Positions 39,555 to 50,352 of a stretch of 64,000 nt of DNA are shown in pieces (the stretch's first letter is position 1; each line of letters starts with the position of its first letter). Made by a program: the position numbers and the translations under genes. The notes under the pieces are model-generated. The model was not told the origin of the DNA. It searched no databases and saw only the letters and a list, made by a program, of their open reading frames with translations. The stretch is from Isoetes taiwanensis (taxonomy: Eukaryota > Streptophyta > Lycopodiopsida > Isoetales > Isoetaceae): assembly GCA_021234155.1 (NCBI GenBank), contig JAJEKV010000031.1, positions 2,633,055 to 2,697,054 of the forward strand. The letters are read 5' to 3'.

Positions 39555-39583
39555 GCCCGGCATCACCGGGCACACGTTTCTAG
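39555..39583 (+). other. Helitron 3' terminus
   Basis: Six-base GC stem GCCCGG/CCGGGC with loop CATCA, eight bases, then CTAG at 39580-39583 followed by T. This matches the textbook Helitron 3' end (hairpin 8-12 bases before CTRR, insertion before T). Confidence 0.75.
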
Positions 39584-39609
39584 TTATTATATTATTATTA
39601 TTATTATTA

Positions 39610-39877
39610 TTGAAGGCTTTTCTAATGTATATGTGTGCCATAAATTGTAAGAGCTTTATTTGAATCCCAAACAGCTTAGATCCAATGGTGCCCATGCCGT
39701 GTGGCATGATTTCAAACATTAAATGATTAATAAATTTTTCTTGGCTGTAGCAATGATTTTACTCGAGGATGCAAAGATCTATTTGAAGGTCTTTCCAAAC
39801 TATAGGTTTAGTAGCCATCCCTATTGAAGGCTTTTCTAATATATAGGTTTGCGCATAAAATGTAAGAGGTTTATTTG
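39610..39877. repeat. Second locus of repeat R1
   Basis: One full unit from 39610 and a partial from 39824, preceded by (ATT)n at 39584-39609. Close match to 3384-3858. Confidence 0.88.
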
Positions 39878-41350
39878 AGGCATAATCAGCCCAAATTTAG
39901 TTGATTAGGGCAGCCGATAAGGCGCTTCTGCAAGCTGCTGCTCTGATATTCAACTCAAATCCCCTGTTTGTGTGAAGATCTACTATTTGTCTCTTCTTGA
40001 GCTTGCAGATCCCGTTTCCTTTTGCAGCAAAGAAGCTCGAATACGAAGAACAGAAGATAACTAACAGATTCTGCCGCTTCTTCAGTGATTGCAAATGAAA
40101 ACTGCTCCTTCTTCAATGATTCTAGAGATTGAAGGGCCAAAATCGCAACGAAACACTCAAAATCGCAAGAAAACACCACGCCAGAACCAAGAACGGAATT
40201 TTCACAAAACTGCGGTTTACATATATAGGAAAGCCCATTTAGTGGGCTTTCCTATAAGGGACGTTCGATTCTTGAATCCAGAATGCAAGTAAAGATCAGC
40301 CAGAATGCAAGTAAATCAGCGGAATGCAGGGTAATCTTGCCAGAATGCAAGTAAACCAAGGATGCGCTTAAGATGCGGTTATAACGGAATCGCAGTGATG
40401 AACCCAGGATTCTTGATTTGAAACTTGCCAAATGGCATGATCTGATTGGCGCAGGGGCAAGAATTGAACGTACCTGGTTTTTACGTGCTAGGTAACCGGT
40501 TTACTTGCTGACTACCACGAAGAGGTTACAAGGAGAAAGCACGTGCTGACAGGTACATAACCAACCTTTATTTGTAACACCACATAACAAGCAAAAACAT
40601 GTAGCATATCACATCAAGAATAATGGCATCAAAGGTTGTCTTTGTGTAAGGCCCACACTAAATACCTCTTATAGAGGACGCAACCAAAGAAACATAAAAC
40701 CTTCAAGAAATGATCTATATGTACAATATGACAATATATAAGATATACACTCTTGATTCTTGTAGACAGCTATTAGAGGTGCTTTGGAGGTCCAAGCTAT
40801 AAGATATTCAGATATATTCTTGGGTCCCATAGACCAATTGGTCACCGTGGACCAATTGGTCGCCGTGGACGATAAAAACCTTATTCTATTCTTGATGGGG
40901 GCAAAAATAGTAGTTTCTAACTTTAATAGGCGTTATCTTAGGGATTAATGATGTGGTTGTGATGGCAATTTTAGATTGTACATTTGGCTCATCCAATTGT
41001 GTTTTACTTAAGGGATTTGGGAAACTTGCACTCCGGTGTCTGCCTGCCGGTTTACCAGCCGGAAACCCCAAAATCCGGCCGGTTACCTAGCAAATGCACC
41101 GCATTGGAACCAAAATAAACTTTGCACTAGTAAACCTCTTCGTTTAGCTCCTTCCTTGCCAGTTAGCTCTGTGCATGGTCTCTGCATCTTATTTCTAGTG
41201 GTGCAACAATGAACTCAACTCTCAAGGTCGCATGGAGAATTCAGCGAGGAAGGCAAAGAAGCAGCACCATAAACCTAAACTCCTTTCCCTGTGTTTTGGC
41301 ATTTCTATATTGTGCTTGTGATAGTGAACATCAATACGCATATTTGTTAT
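39878..41350. other. No gene recognised; hairpin and inverted repeats
   Basis: A perfect 14-bp stem TATAGGAAAGCCCA / TGGGCTTTCCTATA with a 5-base loop lies at 40224-40256. AGAATGCAAGTAAA recurs three times at about 40281-40355. A 14-bp inverted pair TGCTAGGTAACCGG (40486-40499) and CCGGTTACCTAGCA (41079-41092) brackets about 0.6 kb. GACCAATTGGTC…CCGTGGACG and a TATTC tail near 40828-40890 match a retroelement 3' end seen at 49742 and 53995. No coding region was recognised. Confidence 0.5.
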
Positions 41351-43879
41351 TTACTCAGCACTATAGTTAGCAATTTGGTCAAAGCAACGTCTCGCTACTT
41401 CGACATTGCTATGCAGCCTGCAAGCATTCAACAAGCTGATCCAACTCACAATATGTGCTTCCATTCTACTACACAGTAAATCTTCTGCTTCAGAAAAAAA
41501 TCCTGCATGACCAAGAAGATCAACCATGCAAGAATGGTGACAAGTCATTGGCGTAAACCCATAATATTGTCTCATAGAATAGAAAAACCAACGACCTTCA
41601 TCAATCAAGCCTGCCCGACTATATGCAATAAGGACACTAGTGCATGACCCAGGATCAGGCCTCAAGCCTTCTTTTTGCATCTTCTCAAAATACTCTAATG
41701 CCATAAAAACTTCTCCAAATTGGGAGTATCCTGTTATCATGGTACCCCATGAGACTACATCTATATTTGGCAATTTATGGAAAACTTTGCATGCCTCATT
41801 CAGACTTCCATATTTAGCATACATATCAACAAGACTATTCCCAACCACAATATCTGATTGCAAATTATCACCAATAATCTGTTCATGAATAAGCCTGCTA
41901 TGTTCTATTGTTCCTATGATTGTACATGCTTTCAATATGCTGGAAAATGTCACTTTATTTGGACTTATGCCTTCTTGTTTCATTTTCTCAAAACATGCCA
42001 GGGCAAGAAGCCCTTTTCCTTGCTGGCAATACCCTGAAACCATTGCAGTCCAGGATACCACATTCTGAACCTCTAATTTGTTAAAAACCCTTTGCGCCTC
42101 CTCTACATCACCACATTTTGCATACATGTCGACCACGGTACTTCCAACCACCACCTCTGAATCAAGTCCATGTCTTGCAATTTGCTCATGAATAAGTCTG
42201 CCCTGATCTATTGCTCCAATGCTTGAACATGCTTTCAAAACGCTCAAAAATGTTATCTCATTCGGCTGCATGCCTTCACACTGCAGCCTTTTAAAACTTT
42301 CCAAAGCTAAAAGGTCTTGTCCATGTTGCACGTGTGCTGCAATGACGGCGTTCCAAGTCACAATGTTTGGCTTTAAACCTTCCTTCTGCATTTCCTCAAA
42401 ACAATTCATCACTGAAAGTGGTATTGACAAGCTACAAAGCGTTCCAGACCTGGTAGACATAAATTGCCTTGGGATGACTTTGTCTTGGTGAAGCTTGTCT
42501 TGCTCTAGTGCTGCTAGGGTCACACATGTTGTCAAGAAAGTCGTGAAGGTCACCTCATCTGGCTTTACCCCATCCAGCTGCATTCCTTTGAAACATTCCA
42601 TAGCAAGATTAATTTCTCCATGCTGAGCACATCCAGCAATTAAGGAATTCCATGACACCACATTCCAATTTTCTACCCTTTGGAAGACTGCAAATGCATC
42701 ATCCAGACTCCCGCATTTTAAATACATGTCAATTAAAGAGTTCCCCAAGTCATTATCTGATTGAAGGGCCCTTCTGATGACCTGCCCATGAATTAGCTTA
42801 CCTTGCAAAAAAGCTCCTGTGTTGGCACATGCCTTCAATGCACTAGAAAACGTGACTACATTTGGAGTTATGCCTTCCTTCTGCATTTGGACAACATGTT
42901 GCAACACAATACTTTCTTCTCCACAGTGCACATACCCAGTAATCAGGGCATTCCAAGATACAACATTTGGCTTGGTTCCTTCTTTTCGCATACTCTTGAA
43001 ACATTCCAGAGCTCGGTTGCATTGTCCATGCTGAGCATATCCTGTAATCATTGCATTCCATGATACGACGTCCCGATATTGCAACCCATCGAAGACCTCC
43101 CCAGCCTCCCACAAACTCCCACAAATGGCATACATATGGATCAAGGTGCTCCCTAATAAAAGATTTAATTGGAGGCCAAATGCCAAAATCTGTTCATGGA
43201 TTCTCCTCCCTTGCATTAATGCTCCCGTAGCCGTACATGATTTCAAGACAGCCAAAAATGTAACTTCATTTGGCTCTATGCCCCCTTCTTGCATTTTGTT
43301 AAAGTACTCTACAGTAAGATAACCTTCCACATGCTGAACACCAATTATTGCATTCCAGGATACGATGTTTGGATCTATGCCCTCATGTTGCATCAATAGA
43401 AAAAATTGAAGAGCTGAGTAAATCTTTCCATGATAAGCATATGCAGATATCATTGCATTCCACGCAATCCGATCTCGATTCACCATTTTCTTGAAGATCA
43501 TGCATGCCTCCTGTAGACTGTCACATGTACTATACATATGAACTAAAGTGCTTCCTACAACAACATCCAATTCAAATCCACTTCTAATAATATAATGGTG
43601 GATGAGCCTTCCATTGAAAAGAGATTCTGTAACAGTGCATCCCTTGAGTACGGCAACACAAGTATATGTATCACTCTTCACGCCCAATACTTCCATTCTA
43701 TGATACAATTCAAGAGCATTTTGGCCTTGCCCTAATCTTGCATTTGCCAATATAACAGCAGACCATGCATATACATCTGGCTTTAAAATGTTATCAAAAG
43801 CTTGATTTGAATCCAACAATCCATGGCAGGCAAAGAACCGAATCGAAGCAAATCGAATGGAGATCCGATGACAAACCAT
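41351..43879 (-). CDS. PLS-class pentatricopeptide repeat protein, truncated at both ends
   Basis: A single 842-codon frame with about twenty PPR motifs in the order typical of plant PLS proteins (recurring VVSWNAMI.GYAQHG, GSTLIHMYA.CG, KPNVVTF..LK.C). Such proteins bind organelle RNA and guide editing or processing; family members act in mitochondria or plastids. No convincing transit peptide: residues 1-28 look like a PPR helix fragment (RFFACHGLLDSNQAFD) and an in-frame TGA lies just upstream of ATG 43879. Near 42430-42490, ALEQDKLHQDKVIPRQF… joins sequence lacking about one repeat triplet, indicating an internal deletion. The C terminus stops within the E region (SLLNACRLHSNVEVARRCFDQI), with no E+/DYW. 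Probably a decaying copy, though the frame is open throughout. Confidence 0.85.
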   Translation of the reverse strand: MVCHRISIRFASIRFFACHGLLDSNQAFDNILKPDVYAWSAVILANARLGQGQNALELYHRMEVLGVKSDTYTCVAVLKGCTVTESLFNGRLIHHYIIRSGFELDVVVGSTLVHMYSTCDSLQEACMIFKKMVNRDRIAWNAMISAYAYHGKIYSALQFFLLMQHEGIDPNIVSWNAIIGVQHVEGYLTVEYFNKMQEGGIEPNEVTFLAVLKSCTATGALMQGRRIHEQILAFGLQLNLLLGSTLIHMYAICGSLWEAGEVFDGLQYRDVVSWNAMITGYAQHGQCNRALECFKSMRKEGTKPNVVSWNALITGYVHCGEESIVLQHVVQMQKEGITPNVVTFSSALKACANTGAFLQGKLIHGQVIRRALQSDNDLGNSLIDMYLKCGSLDDAFAVFQRVENWNVVSWNSLIAGCAQHGEINLAMECFKGMQLDGVKPDEVTFTTFLTTCVTLAALEQDKLHQDKVIPRQFMSTRSGTLCSLSIPLSVMNCFEEMQKEGLKPNIVTWNAVIAAHVQHGQDLLALESFKRLQCEGMQPNEITFLSVLKACSSIGAIDQGRLIHEQIARHGLDSEVVVGSTVVDMYAKCGDVEEAQRVFNKLEVQNVVSWTAMVSGYCQQGKGLLALACFEKMKQEGISPNKVTFSSILKACTIIGTIEHSRLIHEQIIGDNLQSDIVVGNSLVDMYAKYGSLNEACKVFHKLPNIDVVSWGTMITGYSQFGEVFMALEYFEKMQKEGLRPDPGSCTSVLIAYSRAGLIDEGRWFFYSMRQYYGFTPMTCHHSCMVDLLGHAGFFSEAEDLLCSRMEAHIVSWISLLNACRLHSNVEVARRCFDQIANYSAE

Positions 43880-45384
43880 GGGAGAAGGTACTCACTTGCC
43901 AACATTGCAGACTGACTTCTTCCTCACCACCCAGCAGAACGCATTAGTATTCTAGTTGATGAAATTCCTCAATTTCCACATGTTCCTGCTTTGTTCAAAA
44001 CAGAGAACTCTCTGGTTCTCTGTATGCTTGCACTGGAGAAGAGGCCTCCATCAAGCCAGTTTGTAGTATGTGGCCAATGGGTTAAGGTGATTCGCTTTAC
44101 CTGCAAGATTCGCATTAAGGAAATTCCTAATCCATTCTTTTTGGTTGATTTCACATTTCTCGCGTAGCGGCTGCTTGCTTAACAAAATTAGGTCCATGTT
44201 CATCCATCCAGAATCAGATTAGATCACTTGAGACTTGTACTCTGATAAAACATTGTACACAGGAATTACAGGAACATAATGGAGGTTGAGCATGCATGGT
44301 TAGCGAATCCTCAACCTAGGCCTAGAGCTTCCAACATGTCATGCATGTGTGTGAAGATGCATAAATAGACTCCATAGGTCCTGTTACATGGCTCATAAAC
44401 TTAAACTTACAACAATTTGTTTCGTATTGCGGGGGTATTCTCACAATAGCTGGAACTATGATTTCGGCTCACTAACCCTACATTAAGTCATTTCAAAGAT
44501 TGTCTAGAGTGAATCATGATGATTTGTCAACAAGATCAAAATACATTACGCCTTTGCTGAGCACAACGTTGCAAAGGTAAGGACTAGTTTGCTCTAAAAG
44601 ATTAAGTCAATAAGGTTGATATAACGAGAGCGATCGCAATACAAGCCACACAACAAGAAGCCCATATGTAGCATTATAACAGGGGGTTTTTTTTGTGATT
44701 TTGTACGCTTTTTGGCATGGTTTTCATATGATTTCATGGGCGTATTGCACGAGGCATACTAATCAGTATATCTAGAGTGCATGCATATTTCAATGGCATA
44801 TTTATCTATGGTTTTACAATGGTTTTGCATTGCATATTTATTCCTTCACAAATAATTTTTCTCTTTTACTCCCAAAAATACATGCAAGTATCGAGACCCT
44901 TTACTTTAGGGTTCGTGGAAGTGGAAGAAAGGATTTTAGGGTTAGAGAACAAGCGATGATTTTTTATGGGGAGAAATCCTTGTTTGTCTATGGGTGATGA
45001 TCTGCAAGGAAAGTTTTGTGCCTATCTTACATTGGACAGGAAACCATGCAGTTTATGTATCGCGATCCTTCCACCGGACTAGGGGTTTAAGCTCAAGGCG
45101 TACTATTCAAAGATTACCTTGGGTTGATGGATACCTTGGGTTTTCGAGTTCTTTAATAATCCGCTATTCGCAAGCTTAATTATTCTAGTCGTGGAGTTTC
45201 CTTATGCTATGATGGAAGCAAATACCATTGCCTTAAAGAGAGGTAATTCTTGTTTGGGCCGTTTCGATTTGTGCATGATGGCTCCTACCGATAGAATCCT
45301 TGCTAAGTAACTGATTGGACTTGCTTCTTCATTATTTGTGTTACGATTCTTTGTAGAGTTTTGTAATTAATATACATGACATTC
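43880..45384. other. No gene recognised
   Basis: A + strand open stretch at about 43950-44166 reads ILVDEIPQFPHVPAL…FVVCGQWVKVIRF to a TAG and may be an exon fragment, not recognised. The rest, up to the CDPK relic, shows no clear coding sequence. Confidence 0.4.
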
Positions 45385-46066
45385 TTGTTTCGGAAAGATG
45401 GGCGTCTGGCCGAGAAAGATGTTCTTTGTTTGTAAGACAAATGTTGTGCATGGCAGTTGCCATCTCAATGGTGTTGTCCACCGTGATCTAAAGCCCGAGG
45501 TATATATTTACGGCACGGGAAGCTTATCTCAGGAAGAATTTGCCTCCTAAGACATTTCTTCTTGCCTTCGTAACTTCTTATTCAAATCACAGAGTCCAGA
45601 TTCATTGTTAAAGGCAAATGATTTTTGGTCTTTTCGACTTTATCGGACCTCCTTCTAAATTAACTTTTAGGATTGCATAGCTTGTGGACTGTTTTTCTAT
45701 TGTATCTTAGTTTAGGTGCATGTACTAACTGTTCTCCCCTTTTGCTCGCAAAAACGCTTTGTGACATTGTAGGAAGTGCATACTATGTTTTCCCAGTATA
45801 CTCAAGAGGAAGTCACCCCTGAATCGATGTATGGAGTATAGGAGTTATAACCTACATTACGCTCTCGTGGCGGAAGGCCTTTTGGGATAAGACCTGGCAG
45901 CATTTTACCACGCAGTTTTGAAGAAAAAGCCGTTTTTCGTGAGAAGCCATGGCCTTCGATCGATGCTAGTGCAAAAGATTTTGTGAGGAAAAACCTGCCA
46001 GAAGGATCCTCAATTATGACTTACAACCGAAGACGAGCATTATGTAAATGTTTTTAACTTTTAGAA
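45385..46066 (+). pseudogene. Group IV CDPK (CPK16/18/28-like) kinase-domain pseudogene
   Basis: Three blocks match a calcium-dependent protein kinase. About 45390-45499: KDGRLAEKD, then CHLNGVVHRDLKPE ending at a GT donor, with the catalytic HRD aspartate present. About 45572-45671: NFLFKSQSPDSLLKA followed by a degraded DFG and DFIGPP. About 45762-46060: DIVGSAYYV, a broken APE region, DVWSIGVITYI-like codons, RPFWDKT, FREKPWPSI.ASAKDFVRK, and a worn KDP…LT end. Stops and frame shifts occur throughout. The RPFWDKT and REKPWPSI words point to the CPK16/18/28 group. N-lobe and EF hands were not found. Confidence 0.75.
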
Positions 46067-46748
46067 CTCAGTACATGATAGTCTCACATGGTCTGACTTC
46101 TTTCCAGACCGGATTGATGAAGAGGAGCAATGGAAAAACGAAATTGTCTTGAGCTTCCTCGATACCCTCTACCGGAAGGCATGAAACTTGATATAGTAAT
46201 TGCGGGCATGCCATGTAATCTGCGAATCTAGCCGGGAGAGGGACATAAAGCATCTTCGGTGCTTTTTCTGCAGAAAGGTTCTTTATGCAAAACTGTTGGT
46301 ACTTTGGACATGAACATGAACGTCACCATGTCATATCCGATAATACCAGTTGAACATTGGTTATACCGGTATTTTCAGTTCATTGAACATTTGACATTGC
46401 ACACCACGTTTTTTTGGTGGCCCGATTGTTGTTGCTCCCGCCATCAATATTCGATTTCATTTGCTATTTTTAGTTATTAAATATAAACATATGAGTAAAA
46501 TGTTTTAAACATGAGTACAACATCATTACAAATGTTTTCTACTATGTTTAGTTGTGTTTGCTTGTTTTTTGTATCAGCTCTCTTATTTCCTAGCACTCTC
46601 TTATTTCATTGCTCCTATGTTCTAAAATATTAATAATGTATTGTATGTTTGTTTGTTAGGGGTCCGAACACAACATACCATCAACTCATCCAAGTGTGAT
46701 GTAATGTTGTTTGTTTTTTGCCCCGAAGGGGCAAAAATTTTTTTAACC
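46067..46748. other. No gene seen; perfect hairpin
   Basis: TTTTTGCCCC-GAA-GGGGCAAAAA forms a perfect stem at 46715-46737. No coding region was recognised. Confidence 0.5.
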
Positions 46749-47141
46749 TATAACACAAACCATTACATTACACAGGTTAGGAATTAAATTCCCCCTTAAA
46801 CCCCCTTTTGTTTGGGTGCATATTCACACGGGTGACGAGGGTAGAGCGTGAGCCCTCGCAATTATGTTTTGCACGCACAAAATTAACACCATGTAGTATA
46901 TTGCCTGAAATCTTATAGTATTTTGCGAATTTGGTTATACAGTATAACAAATCCTATACATCCATACCCCACAAACGAGGAACCTTGTGTACGGTGTAGA
47001 TTAAGGAATAAGGGGCGAATATACCTATCCAACAGCTCTCGTTGCCCGGAGTCACCCCCCGTGTGAATATGCACCCAAACAAAAGGGGGTTTAAGGGGGA
47101 ATTTAATTCCTAACCTGTGTAATGTAATGGTTTGTGTTATA
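46749..47141. mobile_element. TA-flanked MITE with ~95-bp inverted arms (Tc1/mariner-like)
   Basis: The element is 46751-47139, starting TAACACAAACC and ending GGTTTGTGTTA, with TA on both sides (46749-46750, 47140-47141). The arms extend to about 46842 and 47047, pairing almost perfectly through CCCCCTTAAACCCCCTTTTG and TGCATATTCACACGGG. The 200-bp centre has no coding capacity. Long arms with TA duplication suggest a Stowaway-type element. Confidence 0.8.
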
Positions 47142-48705
47142 TCATCACCACAGAGGAGACCAAATAGCCAGATAGGACGAAGGAATGAGAAAGAGAAAGA
47201 AGAAGTTTTAAAAGATAAGATGAAGGAATGAGAAAGAAGAAGTTGTTTTAGAAGACACTGATGAGAATTGCCAATGCAAAGATATCTAGTATAGAACACG
47301 TCTTTGACTATTGGACATCACAATATACACACATCGCATGCTCCTCTCTCTCCATAATGGGTGATCCACTTGTTGTTTAGGTTGCATTTGGATAGGAAGA
47401 ACAAATATACATTCAATCATATTAATATTCTAAAATGAAGTGCCTAATTAGGATAACATATGCAGTATTGCATTTCTTTGTAGCATTTCAGGGCATAGTA
47501 TGTTATTTAATCAAAGATTCAACTTAAATGGGACCGCACAGTAGGCATGTACTTGAGCAAACACTAGGGTTGTTGGAATATTGAAGATATTACCAAGTTA
47601 AACCGATGCATTTAATGTCCCGATTTGGGTTTGGATTCCAGAGGGGTATTAGACTCGTAGAATAGGGGGTATTAGACTCGTGGTTTCGGCATGCACTGTT
47701 ATTCCACAAGTCGAATAATTTCAAGTTGATATTAGGCAAGTCGACTACCTCCAAAATGAGAAAACTCCTTTGCCAAACCGCTATCCCCAAAAAGAAGGGG
47801 TATTAGACTCGTCTAAACTCCCATCTGCATTACACAAGTCGAATAGGCTCATCTAAACTAAGGTATGTATTGTGCAAGTCGAATACCCCCTTTAATTATC
47901 CCACAAGTCGAATATCCATCTTTGGTTATCCCACAAGTCGAATACCCCCCTTTGACTATTGCATAAGTTGAATACCCATTTCTCAAAAAAATAAATAAAA
48001 AACAATAAAAAGAATTTATGATGCATGAATTGTTTCTTCTTGACATTTTTAGAGAGGAAAGATACTTAAAGCTCCCCAGCTTTTTATCCATATAAAGCCT
48101 CAGTCTTATGAGGCATTTCATGAAGTCACTTTTCATTTCTTTCAATAAGTGACAAGGTTCAGTGTTATTGCGTAGGATTCATATCCGATTCTAAGAGTTT
48201 AGATCTAAATTCAGTAAGCAAAACATTATGAGGCATAGAGTATTTTCACTTTTACTTTTTCTAAAGCATCAAGATTGCAAATAACTTCCAAGGTATAATG
48301 CTTCATGTTTTTCAACGTAACTAATTTTTTTTTGAATATTTCTTATATATAAGTATAAGTAAAAGGAGTAGTTGAAATCACTACCCAATGTAGAGTTTTA
48401 TCGTATACATTGCCATAATAAACAGTGCTTATCCATAATGCTGCTAAAAGTTCAATCGGACAAACGTGGATATCCCAATCTGTCTACCTGACAGCTCCCT
48501 CAGAACTGATGGCGAGGTGCGTTGTGGATATAATCTTGCACAAGCATGTTGTTGCTGTTATGCATAGCTGCCACGCTCAACACGGGCAAATGGTCCTATA
48601 GCATCTCGAAAGTAGCGCATTTGTCTCCTGAGTTTCTCAATCTCCTCCTTAAAAATTCATCTTATCTTATCTTATAATCAAAATGAATACTGGAATTGAT
48701 AATTT
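47142..48705. repeat. Degenerate tandem repeats with GTCGAATAC motif; otherwise no gene
   Basis: At about 47630-47990, ACAAGTCGAATA, often followed by CCCCC, recurs at spacings near 30-60 bp (for example 47875, 47903, 47932), along with GGGGTATTAGACTCGT. Nothing coding was recognised in the remainder. Confidence 0.6.
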
Positions 48706-49342
48706 GTGTTACAAACCTGTAACTCTAGGCTTCAGCTGCAAAATAATCTGCAAAACAATCTTCAGGAAGTACAGCAAGTAAACACAAATCCACCCCTAAA
48801 GGGCAAAACTCACCACCCAACTGGGCTATCTAGAGTAAGAGAACCACTAAGAAAGACTGAATCTGAGAAGAAGGAAAGGCTTAAAGAAATATTCAATTTA
48901 TTAATCCTCGATCTGAAGAAAACACGAATTCAAAGAAGGATGGGCTCAAGCATGGATTTAGCAGGAAATTGGAAAAACTTAAATGATTGAAAGCTTCTCC
49001 AAGCAATCGATCCATAGCACTGAATGTATGCTAAGATTTATCAAGATATGAGATCGGGATTGGAAGATTCACTAGATTGGAGGCTGTAGTAGTTGATCAC
49101 AGGAAGCAGTGCCATCACGTTACTTTAGCAGTCCGGGTCTATCTCTTACTGAGTGTCCGGCTAGGTAACAGGCATAGATGCCCCCTCCTTGGCTTTCGAT
49201 GCTACCTTTATAAATGGCCAAGCTTTTACAAAAGGTTTATTGGGCAAAAATGGGTTCACATTTTTCTATTTGGCTCACGTCTAATTTCGAACTTTAAAGG
49301 TCCATACCAAGTTTAACCCATAGGAATGTTTGGAAACAAGAT
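48706..49342. other. Unrecognised open frames, possibly LINE
   Basis: A 94-codon + strand frame at 48706-48990 (Lys/Arg-rich middle, SEKKERLKEIFN) has no clear match. It lies upstream of the LINE 3' fragment and may be part of it. Confidence 0.3.
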
Positions 49343-49816
49343 TTGGCTTACACATTCTTTCTTTCTCATTCTCTTGCTCCCCTAGCCACTTCCCCAAGCA
49401 CCACCATATCAATTTGCAGCTCTTCATTTCAATGGGTGGATTCTACTTCGAGCATTGTTATTGAAGATGAAAGTCATACTCTTCTGAGTTGCCCTGCTTT
49501 TGAGATAGTCCGGAATCATTTTTTGACCTTAGCATTCCATTCCACGCTTCCACAACTTCTCAGAGCACCATCTGTGCATGACTTGGCATTATACATACTT
49601 GAGGTTCTGGATAAACGTCTGCAATTACTGAGCCCTCAGTAGTCATTATCTCCGCTTGTCTAGTATCATCATTACTGCAAAGGTTTTTCCCTTGAAAATC
49701 TTTCGAGGCAGGGGTTTTTTAATCCTAGTAGTAATGATTGTACTAGCCCATTGTATGGGTCCCATGACCTATTGGTCTCCGTGGACGTTAAAAAATCTAT
49801 TCTATTCTATTCTATT
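49343..49816 (+). mobile_element. LINE 3' fragment with TATTC tail
   Basis: EDESHTLLSCPAFEIVRNHF at about 49468-49527 is the usual C-terminal zinc-type segment of plant LINE ORF2, followed by a stop at 49642. The 3' UTR contains stem-loop module copy B and ends GGTCTCCGTGGACG…(TATTC)n at 49781-49816. The 5' portion is missing. Confidence 0.65.
49652..49746 (+). other. Stem-loop module, copy B
   Basis: Outer stem CATTACT (49670-49676) with AGTAATG (49730-49736); inner AAGGTTTTTCCCTTGAAAA…GGGGTTTTTTAATCCT; ends GTACTAG. Leader CCGCTTGTC as in copy C. Confidence 0.6.
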
Positions 49817-50350
49817 CATTCAGTGATCAGTCGAGCATAAACTACTCCATCTACTATTAGAGCAGGAGGTGTTGCGATTGGATGGACATGAACTTGACGA
49901 CCTGGTTGAAGGATATCAAGGAGGTCTAGATAGAATTGAACTCTGGCAATTAAATACTTGCATATAATATGAAATGAGGGGCAGTCATAGTAATGGGACA
50001 TCATTTGCTGAGTATACCTTATTCCAATATAGGTCTCACTAGCCATGAATAGGGTCATGAATCCTCTATTCTTCAAAACCATGGTTGCAAAATCTTCCTC
50101 ATATATTCTTAGTAACTTTGGGCAATAACAGAGCATTTCTTATAAGCACGAGGGTGTATCTACCAAACTCAGCTATGAAACGTAGACAACAAATATAAGT
50201 ATGACTACACATGAAACGAAAGAGCAGCTCGAGAAGAGAGCCCGAAGTTGGGCTATGGCCATCAGGGTAGCCCATTATATGTAACAACAAAGCAGCTCGA
50301 GGCATTCTCTTAAAGAAGCTCGAGAAGAGAGCTTGAAGTTGGGCAATGGC
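49816..50350 (-). other. Minus-strand open frames, unrecognised, with ~97-bp duplication
   Basis: Frames at 49816-50136 and 50099-50353 have protein-like composition but were not identified. AGCTCGAGAAGAGAGC…GGTAGCCCATTATATGT is repeated at about 50226 and 50323. They may be the C-terminal continuation of the transposase relic at 50353-50809. Confidence 0.3.
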
Positions 50351-50352
50351 CA

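Noticed and set aside
40440-40530. tRNA-like sequence on the minus strand (GTTCAATTC box)
   Set aside because: Box B is plausible but no acceptable box A or cloverleaf can be drawn.
40486-41092. DNA transposon with 14-bp terminal inverted repeats
   Set aside because: The inverted pair is exact but no target duplication flanks it and similarity does not extend; may be chance or part of another repeat.
47870-47990. CRISPR-like array of ACAAGTCGAATA repeats
   Set aside because: Irregular spacing, degenerate units, and an evidently eukaryotic context.
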